NCBI GenBank assembly: GCA_001775555.1
Contig: MEXE01000017.1
Location: forward strand, 1 to 5,590
Source of the DNA: Candidatus Amesbacteria bacterium RBG_19FT_COMBO_48_16
GTDB lineage: Bacteria > Patescibacteriota > Microgenomatia > CAZETR01 > Amesbacteraceae
Length of the DNA stretch: 5,590 nucleotides
Reading direction: 5' to 3'
Of this stretch, positions 5,360 through 5,590 are shown piece by piece; within the stretch, counting starts at the first letter, position 1; every line of letters starts with the position of its first letter. The notes below the pieces were generated by a model. It worked only from the letters and a program-made list of their open reading frames with translations. It was not told the origin of the DNA and made no database searches. The position numbers were made by a program, and so were the translations under genes.

Positions 5360-5459
5360 TAAAATAAGAGGGTGCTTTTGCTAGGCCATGTATAGGTCAC
5401 ATACTTTTGGGACAGACGCCTCTTTGTGACAAGTATTGATAAGGGGTTAATAGGCCCAG

Positions 5460-5551
5460 TATCATGCACCCGGTGTGTGATGTTTGAATATTGAGGGGGG
5501 AGATTTTGAAGTTCAGGCTGTAAAATGGGGGGATGGGATTGGAAATTGGGA
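5460..5551 (+). repeat. Direct repeat copy 2 (restores ychF promoter and start)
   Basis: This is the partner of 4070-4161, with two mismatches at 5465-5466 inside the left palindrome arm and exact identity over 5467-5551. It reads continuously into the intact ychF coding sequence at 5552, so this copy is the functional junction. Confidence 0.95.
5521..5526 (+). promoter_or_regulatory. -10 box of ychF
   Basis: TAAAAT (5 of 6 to TATAAT) sits 6 nt (all G) before the ATG at 5533. An in-frame TAA at 5521-5523 excludes an upstream start. No -35 at normal spacing is evident. The G run directly before ATG is too close to act as a Shine-Dalgarno site, so a leaderless transcript is favoured. Confidence 0.55.
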
Positions 5552-5590
5552 TTGTGGGACTACCGAATGTGGGTAAAAGTACCCTTTTTA
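5533..5590 (+). CDS. ychF: Ribosome-binding ATPase/GTPase YchF, N-terminal fragment (cut by window end)
   Basis: The 19 visible residues are MGLEIGIVGLPNVGKSTLF. They match the N-terminus of YchF (E. coli: MGFKCGIVGLPNVGKSTLF, from memory), including the G1/P-loop LPNVGKST. YchF is a universally conserved OBG-family P-loop protein that hydrolyses ATP in preference to GTP and associates with ribosomes; other OBG or Der GTPases usually have NAGKS or GRPNVGKS at this site. The start is fixed by the in-frame stop at 5521 and the -10 box 6 nt upstream. The first six codons are duplicated at 4143-4160, where the gene is broken. The remainder lies beyond the window. Confidence 0.88.
   Translation, partial: MGLEIGIVGLPNVGKSTLF

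Larger units (their letters stand above)
4162..5459. other. Putative inserted segment (1298 bp) carrying one S66 peptidase gene
   Basis: This unique sequence lies between the two direct repeats. It begins CTGGG and ends CCCAG, so 5-bp inverted repeats lie exactly at its ends (6 bp, ACTGGG/CCCAGT, counting one repeat base at each side). Its composition differs from the left part of the window. For example 4441-4500 and 4501-4560 contain 18 and 20 G+C of 60, against 39 of 60 in 2401-2460. No transposase or integrase is present. Bases 4176-4314, downstream of the peptidase gene, hold no gene, hairpin terminator or RNA that I can recognise. It may be horizontally acquired cargo, an unusual non-autonomous element, or an assembly chimera. 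Confidence 0.55.

Noticed and set aside
5347..5469. N-terminal extension of the S66 peptidase gene from a GTG at 5469
   Set aside because: The extra 41 residues contain the TATAAT promoter, do not resemble the family and would begin inside the direct repeat; the domain starts cleanly at the ATG at 5346.

Overview
The window looks like part of a Candidate Phyla Radiation (Patescibacteria) genome, most likely of the Microgenomates type. This is inferred from the mix of genes: a one-pass membrane protein with a LytR_C domain, a small His-rich membrane-anchored protein, a secreted dockerin protein with a Pro/Thr/Ser linker, and YchF. The absence of Shine-Dalgarno sites and the -10 boxes set 6-7 nt before ATG fit but are not diagnostic. 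The lineage cannot be proven from this sequence alone.

Layout. Two plus-strand genes open the window: a LytR_C-domain membrane protein (57-836) and a His-rich membrane-anchored protein (864-1349). They converge, with 11 nt between stop codons, on a minus-strand pair. This pair is a large secreted dockerin protein (3899-1857) followed 10 nt later by a small membrane-anchored protein (1846-1361). Together they look like a cell-surface operon. A non-coding stretch (3900-4142) then carries the dockerin promoter, a G-rich element, a 21-bp palindrome and a ychF-type promoter.

The most unusual part is 4070-5551. A segment of about 92 bp, holding the palindrome, the ychF promoter and the first ychF codons, occurs twice in direct orientation, 1390 bp apart, with 90 of 92 bases identical (the last 85 exact). 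Between the copies lies a compositionally different, AT-richer segment (4162-5459). It carries one minus-strand gene for a peptidase-S66 (LD-carboxypeptidase/MccF-like) protein whose expected catalytic serine is glutamine. Copy 1 is a dead ychF start (10 codons, then TAG). Copy 2 restores promoter and frame and leads into real ychF (5533 to the window end). This looks like insertion of a cargo gene at the ychF start with regeneration of the target gene. An assembly artefact joining strain variants at the 85-bp repeat must be excluded first.

Five starts, on both strands and in both native and inserted DNA, share a -10-like hexamer ending 6-7 nt before the ATG and lack a Shine-Dalgarno site. 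Leaderless transcription therefore seems to be the rule here. No RNA gene, CRISPR array, transposase or integrase was seen.
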